From positions 1,240,001-1,304,000 of the forward strand of contig NZ_CP069303.1 in the NCBI RefSeq assembly GCF_016839145.1: a stretch of DNA of 64,000 nt, written 5' to 3'. Positions 44,576-52,921 of the stretch are shown here, piece by piece. Position 1 is the first letter of the stretch, and each line of letters begins with the position of its first letter. The notes below the pieces were generated by a model. The model was not told where the DNA came from, searched no databases, and was given only the letters and a program-made list of their open reading frames with translations. A program made the translations under genes and the position numbers. The stretch comes from Shinella sp. PSBB067 (GTDB lineage Bacteria > Pseudomonadota > Alphaproteobacteria > Rhizobiales > Rhizobiaceae).

Positions 44576-44721
44576 CAGTCCACTCCGAATCAGCAAATCC
44601 GGAACGCATTGATTCAGCAATCAAAACAAAACGGAATCCATGAATGTGGATTGGCCCTAGGCGGAAAAGCCGGAAATCGGCGGCATTCTGTGTGGGGAGG
44701 TCGTTTCGCCATGCATCTGGC

Positions 44722-44982
44722 GCAAAGAATAACGCCCGCTGGGGGAGGAGATCCAGCGGGCGTCATAATGATGATTGGCAACTGGGAGGAGGAGTGTTGC
44801 CAATCGCATCGGAGAGACGCTGGGAGGAGGAGTGCGTCGCTCCGAATTCCTGTCGAGCCCGTTTCCGGAGCATCGGGTCTAAGGCATCATGCCGGGCGTT
44901 CGACCAATCCGCCCTCCCGTTCCTCGGTCGCCCTACTTTACGCGGCGCCTCGATTTCCGGGCTGGATCATTTCTGATCCGAT
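44722..44982 (-). ncRNA. Three-hairpin anti-Shine-Dalgarno sRNA array 2 (cuckoo/CcsR-type)
   Basis: A paralog of array 1 on the minus strand. Terminal hairpin: 44732-44763, 11-bp stem ACGCCCGCTGG with a CTCCTCCC loop, followed by TTATTCTTT. Middle hairpin: 44774-44804, 9-bp stem ATTGGCAAC. First hairpin: 44811-44843, GCGTC stem. All loops carry CTCCTCCTCCC-like sequence. The inferred promoter at 44989-45017 gives a 5' leader of about 140 nt; it contains only a 10-codon frame and no DUF1127 gene. The RNA ends are inferred. Confidence 0.7.
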
Positions 44983-44988
44983 GTCTGC

Positions 44989-45017
44989 ACTATAGACGCG
45001 CTTCCCGATTTTGTGCA
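44989..45017 (-). promoter_or_regulatory. Promoter of sRNA array 2
   Basis: On the minus strand TGCACA, 17 nt, TATAGT. The same TTGCACTGCACA block occurs upstream of DUF1127 gene 1. Confidence 0.45.
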
Positions 45018-45039
45018 GTGCAATATGGGCATGGATGAT

Positions 45040-45054
45040 ATGCGTGCGCTGCAT
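45040..45054. promoter_or_regulatory. Shared palindromic box upstream of sRNA array 2
   Basis: ATGCGTGCGCTGCAT on the plus strand, inverted ATGCA/CGCAT halves, 45 nt upstream of TATAGT. Confidence 0.5.
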
Positions 45055-45288
45055 GTCCTCAATCGGGTGGCCGATCGGCCGTTTCGTGGTCAGATTTATC
45101 ATGGATTTCTTTATTTCCGGTTAATCTTGGCGGTCGGCGGCGCCGTTTCAAGCGTATCGCGGTGAATAATTGCCCAAAATTCGGAATTTTGCTCCGATTG
45201 CGAATTTCTGCCGTCTCTGTATCGTCGCCATTGACACGGCGGGAATCGTCCCGTTCGGCATGGCGAAAAGCGAACGGAGAGGGAATGG

Positions 45289-46392
45289 ATGTACAGGGGC
45301 AGGCTTGAGCGCGATCTCAAACTCTGGACGGCGCAGGGCCTGATCGACACCGGGACGGCCGGGAGGCTGCTCGACGAATACGATTCCCGCGAAAGCGCCT
45401 TCAGCCTCGGCCGCGTGCTGATGATCATCGCGGCCCTCCTCGTCTCGGCCGCCGTGCTCCTGCTCGTCGCCGCCAACTGGGAGGTCATTCCGCGCCTCGT
45501 CCGCCTTCTCGGCATCGCGGCGCTGATATGGGGTTCTTATCTTGCGGGCGGCGTGCTGATCCTGCGCGGGGCGGAGCGGCTCGCAGCGGCCTTCCTCGTG
45601 CTCGGCACGCTTGCCTTCGGCGGTGCCATTGCGCTGGTCGGGCAGATGTATCACCTGTCCGGCGATGCGTTCCAGGCGGCGCTCGTGTGGTTCGCCGGCG
45701 CGGTGATGGCCGCCGCGCTCTTCCGCTCCGGCGCCGTCACCGCGGTCGCAGGCTTCCTCGCCTTCGTCGTGGCGGGCGCCGACTGGACGCAATCCTACAG
45801 CGTCGACGATACGGTGCTGCTGTGGCTGATGCCGCTCATGGCGGTGATCGTCATCCTGCTCGTGCGCTATACGGGCGCCGACCGCGTCCGCCATCTTGCC
45901 TATCTGCTGCTCGTCGTCTGGCTGGGCTATCTCTACGGCGAAAGCGAAGCGGCCGTCGTCGCCATGGCCATCACCGCTTTCGGCGCGATCGCCTATCTTG
46001 CCGCCACGCTGCCGCAGTCACCGCTTCATGCGCTCGCCCGCAGCGCCGGCGCGGCCCCGGCCTTCTATTCCTACCTCGTGCTGCTGCTCGGCCTCTTCGT
46101 CCTGCATTCCGAGTTCGGCGGCGTGGCGGACCGGCTCCTCGTCGGTATCGTCACGCTTGGCGCCGCCATCGCCGGCATCGCACTGTCAGGCAAGGAGAAC
46201 GGCGCGGTTCGCTATCTCGGCTATGCCGCCTTCGCCGCCGAGACGCTCTATCTTGCCTCCGAAACGATCGGCTCGATCATCGGCACGTCGGGCTTCTTCC
46301 TTGTCGCAGGCCTGGTGGTTGCGCTGATCGCCTGGGCGGTCATCAAGCTGGAACAGCGCCTTTCCAAGGCCGCAACGAAGGTGGAGGCCTGA
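45289..46392 (+). CDS. DUF2157 multi-pass membrane protein
   Basis: A 367-residue protein: a soluble N-terminal segment (LERDLKLWTAQGLIDTGTAGRLLDEY) typical of DUF2157, then about ten membrane helices. Family segments include VLMIIAALLVSAAVLLLVAANWEVIP and FGGAIALVGQMYHLSG. Function is not established. A GDYXXLXY-family gene starts 3 nt after the stop; this pair is common and suggests a shared membrane function. Confidence 0.88.
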   Translation: MYRGRLERDLKLWTAQGLIDTGTAGRLLDEYDSRESAFSLGRVLMIIAALLVSAAVLLLVAANWEVIPRLVRLLGIAALIWGSYLAGGVLILRGAERLAAAFLVLGTLAFGGAIALVGQMYHLSGDAFQAALVWFAGAVMAAALFRSGAVTAVAGFLAFVVAGADWTQSYSVDDTVLLWLMPLMAVIVILLVRYTGADRVRHLAYLLLVVWLGYLYGESEAAVVAMAITAFGAIAYLAATLPQSPLHALARSAGAAPAFYSYLVLLLGLFVLHSEFGGVADRLLVGIVTLGAAIAGIALSGKENGAVRYLGYAAFAAETLYLASETIGSIIGTSGFFLVAGLVVALIAWAVIKLEQRLSKAATKVEA

Positions 46393-46395
46393 ACC

Positions 46396-46986
46396 ATGAC
46401 CGCATCCAGCTTCTTCCGTCTCCCGCCGCTCGTCGCCGCCATTGTCGCGGCCGCGCTCCAGACGGCCGTGATCGGCTACATGGTCGAGAGCCGTGCTTCG
46501 ATCCTGCGCAACGGCACGGACATCCGTCTCAGGACGATGCCCGTCGATCCGCGCGACCTGCTGCGCGGCGATTTCGTGACGCTCTCCTATCCCATCTCCG
46601 CCATCCCGAAGTCGATCGTCACCGGCGGGGTACCGCAGGCCGGCACGCGCCAGCGCCTTTTCGTCCGCGTGAAGCCCAGTGCGGACGGCCTGTGGACGGC
46701 GACGCAGGCGAGTTTCGCTCCCCTTGCGCCGGAGGAGGGCAGCGTCGTCCTGCGCACGCTGCCGCTCACTCTCTATACCTCTGCCGCCGACGGCCTCCCC
46801 GAAACGCTCTTCGTCCAGTACGGCATCGAGCGCTATTATGTGCCGGAGGGCGAGGGCAGGGTGCTGGAGGATGCCCGCAACCAGGAGGAACTGGAGGTGG
46901 AGGCGCGCGTCGCCACGGACGGCACGCCGCAGATCGCCCGGCTGATCCTGAGGGGCGAACCGGTCTACGATGAACCGCTTTATTGA
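46396..46986 (+). CDS. GDYXXLXY-domain membrane-anchored protein
   Basis: A 196-residue protein with one N-terminal helix (LPPLVAAIVAAALQTAVIGYM). The defining motif is seen as RGDFVTLSYPIS (GDFxxLxY), preceded by VDPRDLLRGD. The rest is likely a periplasmic beta domain. It occurs next to DUF2157 genes. Its role is unknown. The 3-nt gap to the DUF2157 gene implies one operon. Confidence 0.9.
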   Translation: MTASSFFRLPPLVAAIVAAALQTAVIGYMVESRASILRNGTDIRLRTMPVDPRDLLRGDFVTLSYPISAIPKSIVTGGVPQAGTRQRLFVRVKPSADGLWTATQASFAPLAPEEGSVVLRTLPLTLYTSAADGLPETLFVQYGIERYYVPEGEGRVLEDARNQEELEVEARVATDGTPQIARLILRGEPVYDEPLY

Positions 46987-47111
46987 GGCGCGAACACCGG
47001 GATGGCGGCATTTTTCCTTTGATCCGCCGAAAACGGGTGATATAGAGACGCCGCGCTCGGAAGGCGCCACGGGAGCGGCCTTGCCCCCTGTGGCAAATCG
47101 GTTTCTGAGAC

Positions 47112-47196
<85 letters not shown>

Positions 47197-47374
47197 GAGC
47201 CACCAGACGTGGAAATGGAGGTTTCCGCGTCCTGTGGAGCATTGAGAGCGCCATTTTGCTTGCCAAAAGGCCACCGAATTCAGTAAAGCCACTGCCGGCA
47301 AATGGACCGGCGGGGTGCTCGCCATAACCGGAAGGCCGGTTTGAGCACCGCCAACTCGAAATGAAGGTTTGAAC

Positions 47375-48850
47375 ATGCAGGTTATCGAAACGCTCGCTGA
47401 AGGGCTGAAGCGCGAAATCAAGGTCGTCATCCCGGCCAAGGACATGGAAGCTCAGATGAACGAGCGTCTTGAAGACGTGAAGGGCCGTGTCCGCATCAAC
47501 GGCTTCCGTCCGGGCAAGGTGCCGTTCGCCCATCTCAAGAAGATGTACGGCAAGTCCGTGATGGCCGAACTGGTCAACGAGATCGTTCGCGACCGTCCGT
47601 CCGCGATTCTCTCCGAGCGCGGCGAAAAGTCCGCAACGCAGCCGGAAGTCGCGATGACCGAGGACCAGGCCGAAGCGGAAAAGATCCTCAACGGCGAAGC
47701 TGATTTCGAGTTCACGCTGTCCTACGAAGTCATCCCGGCCATCGAGCTGAAGGATAACTCCGGCATCGCCGTCACGCGCGAAGTCGTCGAGGTCGACGCC
47801 AAGGAAGTCGACGAGCAGATCCTCAAGATCGCCGAAAGCGCCCGCTCCTACGAGACGAAGAAGGGCAAGGCTGCCGATGGCGACCGCGTCACCATCGACT
47901 ATCTCGGCAAGGTCGACGGCGTTGCCTTCGACGGCGGCAAGGACGAGGACGCCGAGCTCGTCATCGGTTCCAACCGCTTCATCCCGGGCTTCGAAGAGCA
48001 GCTCGTCGGCCTGAAGGCCGGTGACGAGAAGGTCATCACCGTTACCTTCCCGGCCGATTACCCGGCTGCGAACCTCGCCGGCAAGGAAGCCACCTTCGAC
48101 ATCAACGTCAAGGAAGTCGCCGCCGCCGCCGACATCGAGATCAACGACGAGCTCGCTTCCAAGCTCGGCCTCGAATCGGCCGACAAGCTGCGCGAGATCG
48201 TCCGCGGCCAGATCGAAAGCCAGTACGGCTCGGTCACCCGCCAGAAGGTCAAGCGTCAGATCCTCGACCAGCTCGACGAGATGTACAAGTTCGACACGCC
48301 GGAACGCCTGGTCGACGCCGAGTTCGAGAACATCTGGCGCCAGATCAACACGGACCTCGCCCAGTCCGGCAAGACCTTCGCCGACGAAGACACGACGGAA
48401 GAGGCCGCTCGCGAGGAATATCGCAAGCTCGCCGAACGCCGCGTCCGCCTCGGCCTCGTCCTCTCGGAAATCGGCGAGAAGGCCGCCGTCCAGGTGTCGG
48501 ACGAGGAAATGCAGCAGTCGCTCTTCCAGCAGCTCCGCCAGTTCCCGGGCCAGGAAAAGCAGATCCTCGAATACTTCCAGAAGACCCCCGGCGCCGCCGC
48601 TTCGCTGCGCGCCCCGATCTTCGAAGAGAAGGTCGTCGATCACCTGCTTGGCGAGATCAAGGTAACGGACAAGACCGTTTCCAAGGACGAGCTGATGGCT
48701 GACGACGAAGAGGGTTCCGAGAAGGAAGCCAAGAAGGCCGCGCCGAAGAAGAAGGCTGCCGCCAAGGCCGAAGCTGCGGAAGGCGAGGAAGCCGCTCCGA
48801 AGAAGAAGGCCCCGGCCAAGAAGAAGGCCGCCGAAGGCGACGCCGAGTAA
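47375..48850 (+). CDS. tig: Trigger factor
   Basis: A 491-residue ribosome-associated chaperone. The ribosome-docking helix motif lies in [18 protein letters not shown] (GFRxGK), the PPIase domain is the middle ([22 protein letters not shown]), and the C-terminal substrate-binding arms follow. The protein ends with an unusual Lys/Ala-rich tail (about 55 residues, [24 protein letters not shown]). It stands alone, downstream of tRNA-Leu, with a strong terminator. The tail resembles that of TatB in this window. Confidence 0.95.
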   Translation: MQVIETLAEGLKREIKVVIPAKDMEAQMNERLEDVKGRVRINGFRPGKVPFAHLKKMYGKSVMAELVNEIVRDRPSAILSERGEKSATQPEVAMTEDQAEAEKILNGEADFEFTLSYEVIPAIELKDNSGIAVTREVVEVDAKEVDEQILKIAESARSYETKKGKAADGDRVTIDYLGKVDGVAFDGGKDEDAELVIGSNRFIPGFEEQLVGLKAGDEKVITVTFPADYPAANLAGKEATFDINVKEVAAAADIEINDELASKLGLESADKLREIVRGQIESQYGSVTRQKVKRQILDQLDEMYKFDTPERLVDAEFENIWRQINTDLAQSGKTFADEDTTEEAAREEYRKLAERRVRLGLVLSEIGEKAAVQVSDEEMQQSLFQQLRQFPGQEKQILEYFQKTPGAAASLRAPIFEEKVVDHLLGEIKVTDKTVSKDELMADDEEGSEKEAKKAAPKKKAAAKAEAAEGEEAAPKKKAPAKKKAAEGDAE

Positions 48851-48874
48851 TCGGTTCTTCACATCGCATACCGA

Positions 48875-48900
48875 AAGGCCGCCCATCGGGCGGCCTTTTT
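48875..48900. terminator. Terminator between tig and sthA
   Basis: AAGGCCGCCC / GGGCGGCCTT, 10-bp stem, loop of 3, TTTTT on the plus strand. It lies between convergent genes. Confidence 0.9.
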
Positions 48901-48934
48901 GCATTCGGGCAACGGGAAGCGCCGGCGCGGCGGC

Positions 48935-50341
48935 CTATTCCTTCTGCGAAAGGTCGCCCATGCGGTTCCAGGCATCGAGGCCGGCGATCTTGTAGGCTTC
49001 GGCGAGCGTCGGGTAGTTGAAGGTGTTTTCGACGAAATATTCGACGGTGCCCTTCAGGTTCAGCACGGCCTGGCCGATATGGACGAGCTCGGTCGCGCCT
49101 TCGCCGACGATATGCACGCCGAGCAGGCGGCGCGTCTTCAGCGAGAAGATCATTTTCAGCAGGCCGGAATTGAGGCCCATGATGTGGCCGCGCGAGGTTT
49201 CGCGGAAACGGGCCATGCCGCATTCATAGGGAATGCCGCGCTCCTTGACTTCTTCCTCGGTGAGGCCGCAGGTGGAGATCTCAGGCACGGCGTAGATGCC
49301 GTAGGGGAAGTATTTCGGCGGTTCCTTGGCGATCGCGCCGACGGCGACCCGGGCGGCGATGCGGCCCTGCTCCATGGAGGTCGAGGCAAGGCTCGGGAAA
49401 CCAACGACGTCGCCCGCGGCGTAGATATGCGGCACCTCTGTCTGGAACGTCTCCGGGTTGACGCTGAGGCGGCCGCGCGGATCGGCGGTGAGGCCCGCGG
49501 CGGCAAGATTGAGGCTGTCCGTCGCGCCGACGCGGCCGGCGGCATAGAGCACCATCTCGCAGGTGACATGGCGGCCGTTGTCCAGCGTGATCTCGCATTT
49601 GCCGTTGGGCAGCTTCACCACCTTGTCGGCCTTCTGGCCGAGGATGAGCTTCATGTTGCGGTCGCGCAGCTCGTAGATGAAGTCCTCGACGATCTCGCGG
49701 TCGATGAAGTCGAGAATCGTCGGCTTCGGGTCGATCACCGTCACCTGCGTGTCGAGCGCGGAGAAGATGGTGGCATATTCGATGCCGATGACGCCCGCGC
49801 CGATGACGGCCATGGAGCGCGGCAGTTCCTTGATGTCGAGCAGCTCGTCGCTGTCGAGCACGCTTTCGCCGTCGAAGGGGATGCTGTCCGGGCGGTAGGG
49901 CTTCGTGCCGACGGCGAGCATGATGCTCTTGGCGCCGACCTGGATGGTCTCGCCGTCTTCCTTGACGATCTCCATCGTCTCGGGCGTCAGGAACTTCGCC
50001 TTGCCGCGTATGTGCTGCACGCGGTTGCGGGCGAACTGGTGCTCCAGCACCTCCACCTCGTGGTCGAGCGTGATGAGCAGGCGGCGGCGCAGGTCGTCGG
50101 CGCTGATCTCCTGCTTCACGCGATAGGCGCGGCCGTAGAAGCCGCGCTCGCGCCAGCCGGAGAGGTTGAGCGCGGTTTCGCGCAGCGTCTTGGACGGGAT
50201 CGTGCCGGTATGCACGGACACGCCGCCGACGCGCTTTCCCTGCTCGATGACGAGAACCTTGCGCCCGAGCTTTGCCGCCTGGATGGCGCCGCGGCGGCCT
50301 GCGGGGCCGCTGCCCACGACGACGAGATCGAATTCCTGCAT
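48935..50341 (-). CDS. sthA: Soluble pyridine nucleotide transhydrogenase (SthA)
   Basis: A 468-residue FAD protein that interconverts NADPH and NAD+ with NADP+ and NADH. The FAD motif is DLVVVGSGPAGRRGA; the redox-disulfide pair of dihydrolipoamide dehydrogenase relatives is absent (GGVSVHTGTIPSKTLRE), as expected for SthA. NAD site: MAVIGAGVIGIEYATIF. The C-terminal dimer domain has GVHIVGEGATELVHIGQAVL. The start at 50341 matches the family N-terminus. It is in the same leftward orientation as radC, separated by 134 nt. Confidence 0.93.
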   Translation of the reverse strand: MQEFDLVVVGSGPAGRRGAIQAAKLGRKVLVIEQGKRVGGVSVHTGTIPSKTLRETALNLSGWRERGFYGRAYRVKQEISADDLRRRLLITLDHEVEVLEHQFARNRVQHIRGKAKFLTPETMEIVKEDGETIQVGAKSIMLAVGTKPYRPDSIPFDGESVLDSDELLDIKELPRSMAVIGAGVIGIEYATIFSALDTQVTVIDPKPTILDFIDREIVEDFIYELRDRNMKLILGQKADKVVKLPNGKCEITLDNGRHVTCEMVLYAAGRVGATDSLNLAAAGLTADPRGRLSVNPETFQTEVPHIYAAGDVVGFPSLASTSMEQGRIAARVAVGAIAKEPPKYFPYGIYAVPEISTCGLTEEEVKERGIPYECGMARFRETSRGHIMGLNSGLLKMIFSLKTRRLLGVHIVGEGATELVHIGQAVLNLKGTVEYFVENTFNYPTLAEAYKIAGLDAWNRMGDLSQKE

Positions 50342-50475
50342 GCGTGTGTCCCAGTCTTGTCCGGCCAGAATCGTATTGCGTTGCAGCAATTGTCTTCGCC
50401 GGTCAGTTTTCGTCAACGGAAAGTGGCAGCAAACCGTTTCAAACGGATGAAGGATCGCCCACTCCATCTCGCGGT

Positions 50476-51315
50476 TTACATCAGTCTCAAGCCCTTGAGA
50501 CTGGCGTGCCCGTCCTTGCCGATGATGATGTGGTCGTGCACCGTGATACCAAGCGGACGGGCAGTTTCCACGATCGTCTTCGTCATGTCGATGTCTGCCC
50601 GCGACGGGGTCGGGTCGCCGGAGGGATGGTTGTGCACGAGGATGATGGCCGTCGACGAGAGTTCCAGCGCACGGCGCACCACTTCGCGCGGATAGACGGG
50701 CGTGTGATCGACCGTGCCGCGGCCCTGGACTTCGTCGGCGATCAGCGTGTTGCGCTTGTCGAGGAAGAGGATGCGGAACTGCTCGCGCGGCTCGTGCGCC
50801 ATGGCCGCGTGGCAATACTGGATGACCGAGGACCAGGAGGCGAGCACCGTCTTGTTGCGGATCTCGCTCTTCAGCGTGCGCTGCGCGACGGCGGAGACGA
50901 GCTTGAGGTCGAGCGCCACGGCCTCGCCAATGCCCTTGACCTCCTGCAGCAGCGCGGGCGTTGCGCCGAAGACGCCCGACAGCGTGCCGAAGCGGTCGAG
51001 CAGGGCCTTGGCCACCGGCTTGGTGTCGCGGCGGGGAATGAGGCGGAAGAGCAGCAGTTCGAGGATTTCGTAATCGGCGAGCGCCGTATCGCCATTGTCG
51101 CGGAAGCGGGTGCGCAGGCGCTCGCGGTGGCCGTGATAGTGCTTGTCCTCCGCCGCCGTTGCGGGAACGGCGGGAGCGGCCGGAGCCGTGCGCGCGGGCT
51201 GCTCGAAGAAGTGGCCGCGCTCGTCTTCCGCGCCGAAAAGGTCGCCGGAAGTCGCCGGGTCATCCACCGGTGAGGCGGCGGATGAGGTGTCCGAGCGGCC
51301 GCGCGATCCTGTCAT
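50476..51315 (-). CDS. radC: RadC family protein (JAMM metalloprotein)
   Basis: A 279-residue protein: helix-hairpin-helix-like N-terminal part ([37 protein letters not shown]) and a JAMM/MPN+ domain with [14 protein letters not shown] (metal His, His, Asp). The catalytic Glu region is present upstream ([15 protein letters not shown]). The name is historical; its role in DNA repair is not proven. It follows map by 7 nt, so the two are co-transcribed. Confidence 0.92.
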   Translation of the reverse strand: MTGSRGRSDTSSAASPVDDPATSGDLFGAEDERGHFFEQPARTAPAAPAVPATAAEDKHYHGHRERLRTRFRDNGDTALADYEILELLLFRLIPRRDTKPVAKALLDRFGTLSGVFGATPALLQEVKGIGEAVALDLKLVSAVAQRTLKSEIRNKTVLASWSSVIQYCHAAMAHEPREQFRILFLDKRNTLIADEVQGRGTVDHTPVYPREVVRRALELSSTAIILVHNHPSGDPTPSRADIDMTKTIVETARPLGITVHDHIIIGKDGHASLKGLRLM

Positions 51316-51322
51316 GGGGAGC

Positions 51323-52150
51323 CTATGCGGGAAGGCCGGGGCGGTCGAGGCCGCCGGGCGACAGCGTGAAGATCTCGCAGCCGTCGGCGGTGACGCCGAC
51401 GGTATGCTCGTATTGGGCGGAGAGGGAACGGTCGCGCGTGACCGCCGTCCAGCCGTCGGACAGCACCTTCACATGCGGGCGGCCGAGATTGATCATCGGC
51501 TCGATGGTGAAGATCATGCCTTCCTTCATTTCCGGCCCTTCATTGGCCCGGCCGTAATGCAGGATGTTCGGGGCGTCGTGGAAGAGCCGGCCGACGCCGT
51601 GGCCGCAGAAGTCGCGCACGACGGAGCAGCGCTCGGCTTCCGCATAGGCCTGGATCGCCTCGCCGATGGCGCCGGTGCGCGCGCCGGGCCTGACGGCGGC
51701 GATGCCGCGCATCAGGCATTCATGGGTGACTTCGAGCAGCCGTTCGGCGGCCCGCTTGATCTCGCCGACCGGATACATGCGGCTCGAATCGCCGTGCCAG
51801 CCGTCGAGGATATAGGTGACGTCGATATTGACGATGTCGCCCTCGCGCAGCGGCTTGTCGTTCGGGATGCCGTGGCAGACGACGTGGTTGATCGAGGTGC
51901 AGGTGGACCGCGTGTAGCCGCGGTAGTTGAGCGTCGCGGGCAGGGCGCCGTGATCCATGCCGAATTCGAAGACGAAGCGATCGATGACGTCGGTGGCGAC
52001 ACCCGGCTTGACCAGCGGATAGAGCTCGTCGAGGCAGCGGGCCGTGAGCTGGCAGGCCTTGCGCATGCCGGCAAAGGCGTCCGCATCGTAGAGGCGGATC
52101 ACGCCCGTGTTCTTCAGCGGCGCGGAGGTCGCGTCGATATAGGTCACCAT
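51323..52150 (-). CDS. map: Type I methionine aminopeptidase
   Basis: A 275-residue metal-dependent enzyme that removes initiator Met. Metal and active-site residues: CHGIPND (His), [17 protein letters not shown] (two Asp), [10 protein letters not shown] (His), IFTIEPM (Glu) and QYEHTV (Glu/His). The start [19 protein letters not shown] at 52150 fits the family; upstream in-frame residues belong to the leader. It lies between sfsA (31 nt gap) and radC (7 nt). Confidence 0.95.
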   Translation of the reverse strand: MVTYIDATSAPLKNTGVIRLYDADAFAGMRKACQLTARCLDELYPLVKPGVATDVIDRFVFEFGMDHGALPATLNYRGYTRSTCTSINHVVCHGIPNDKPLREGDIVNIDVTYILDGWHGDSSRMYPVGEIKRAAERLLEVTHECLMRGIAAVRPGARTGAIGEAIQAYAEAERCSVVRDFCGHGVGRLFHDAPNILHYGRANEGPEMKEGMIFTIEPMINLGRPHVKVLSDGWTAVTRDRSLSAQYEHTVGVTADGCEIFTLSPGGLDRPGLPA

Positions 52151-52181
52151 GGTCGAACTTTCACTCGTCTTTGTCGTACCG

Positions 52182-52901
52182 TCATAAAACAGCGACACCG
52201 GGTTCGTCCATGGCGATCGATGCCACAGGCCGGATTTGCCCGGGTGTAACGGCACATTTGACCGCATAGGCCTCGACGCTGCGCGAAAGCGCGCGGCGGA
52301 AGCCGCCGGCATAGGTGGGGTCGAGGTCGGCGCAGATGCGGAAGAGATCGCAGTCCTCGCGCTGGATGAGATAGAGCATGACAGCGCGGAAGCCGGCCTC
52401 GGCCATGTCGCCCAGCTCTTCGAGGTGCTTTGCGCCGCGCGCCGTCACCGTATCGGGAAACTCGGCAAGGCCGGGCGTGCGGCGGAAATGCACGTTCTTC
52501 ACCTCGACATAGGCCGGCGGGCGGGTATCGCCGGAAAGCAGGATGTCGATGCGCGAGTTGCGGCCGTATTTCCTTTCCCGCTCCAGCACCGGGTAGCTGC
52601 CGAGATCGGCGACGAGGCCGGCAAGGATCGCTTCCTCCGCCAGCCGATTCGGCAGGCCCGTATTGATGCCGACGACGGTGTCGTCCGCTTCCACCAGTTC
52701 GAGGCGGTGGCGGTGCTTGCGCGTCGGGCTGTCGCTTTCCGACATCCAGATGCGAGAGCCGGGCGCGGTCAGCCCGCGCATCGAGCCGGTATTGGGGCAG
52801 GAGCCGGTGATCGCCGTCCCGTCGTCGAGGATGGCGTCGAAGAGGAAGCGCTTGTAGCGCTGCACGAGCGTGCCGGAAACGAGCGGCGGATCGAATTTCA
52901 T
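52182..52901 (-). CDS. sfsA: SfsA family DNA/RNA nuclease-like protein
   Basis: A 239-residue protein. N-terminal [22 protein letters not shown] is an OB-like DNA-binding part. The PD-(D/E)xK-like core shows [23 protein letters not shown] (Asp and Glu-Val-Lys). The conserved CPNTGSMRG loop is present. It was named for sugar fermentation stimulation, and later work indicates nuclease-like activity; the cellular substrate is open. It sits 20 nt after phaC and 31 nt before map. Confidence 0.92.
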   Translation of the reverse strand: MKFDPPLVSGTLVQRYKRFLFDAILDDGTAITGSCPNTGSMRGLTAPGSRIWMSESDSPTRKHRHRLELVEADDTVVGINTGLPNRLAEEAILAGLVADLGSYPVLERERKYGRNSRIDILLSGDTRPPAYVEVKNVHFRRTPGLAEFPDTVTARGAKHLEELGDMAEAGFRAVMLYLIQREDCDLFRICADLDPTYAGGFRRALSRSVEAYAVKCAVTPGQIRPVASIAMDEPGVAVL

Positions 52902-52921
52902 GGGATGTACTTCACAAGGCG

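Larger units (their letters stand above)
43804..44657 (-). mobile_element. IS5-family (IS427 group) insertion sequence
   Basis: 854 bp with terminal inverted repeats of 17 nt (15 match): left GGACGAATCCACATTCA and right, complemented, GGGCCAATCCACATTCA. TA flanks both ends (43802-43803 and 44658-44659), a 2-bp target duplication. It holds a two-frame transposase. It lies between the two sRNA arrays, 38 nt beyond the array 1 box. Confidence 0.88.

Noticed and set aside
43587..44833. GGAGGAGGAG in the hairpin loops as ribosome sites of plus-strand genes
   Set aside because: No start codons at suitable distance, and stems would hide them; minus-strand T-run and promoters support the opposite strand.
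44845..44982. A DUF1127 gene in the leader of sRNA array 2, as in Rhodobacter CcaF1-CcsR
   Set aside because: Only a 10-codon minus-strand frame without ribosome site was found there.
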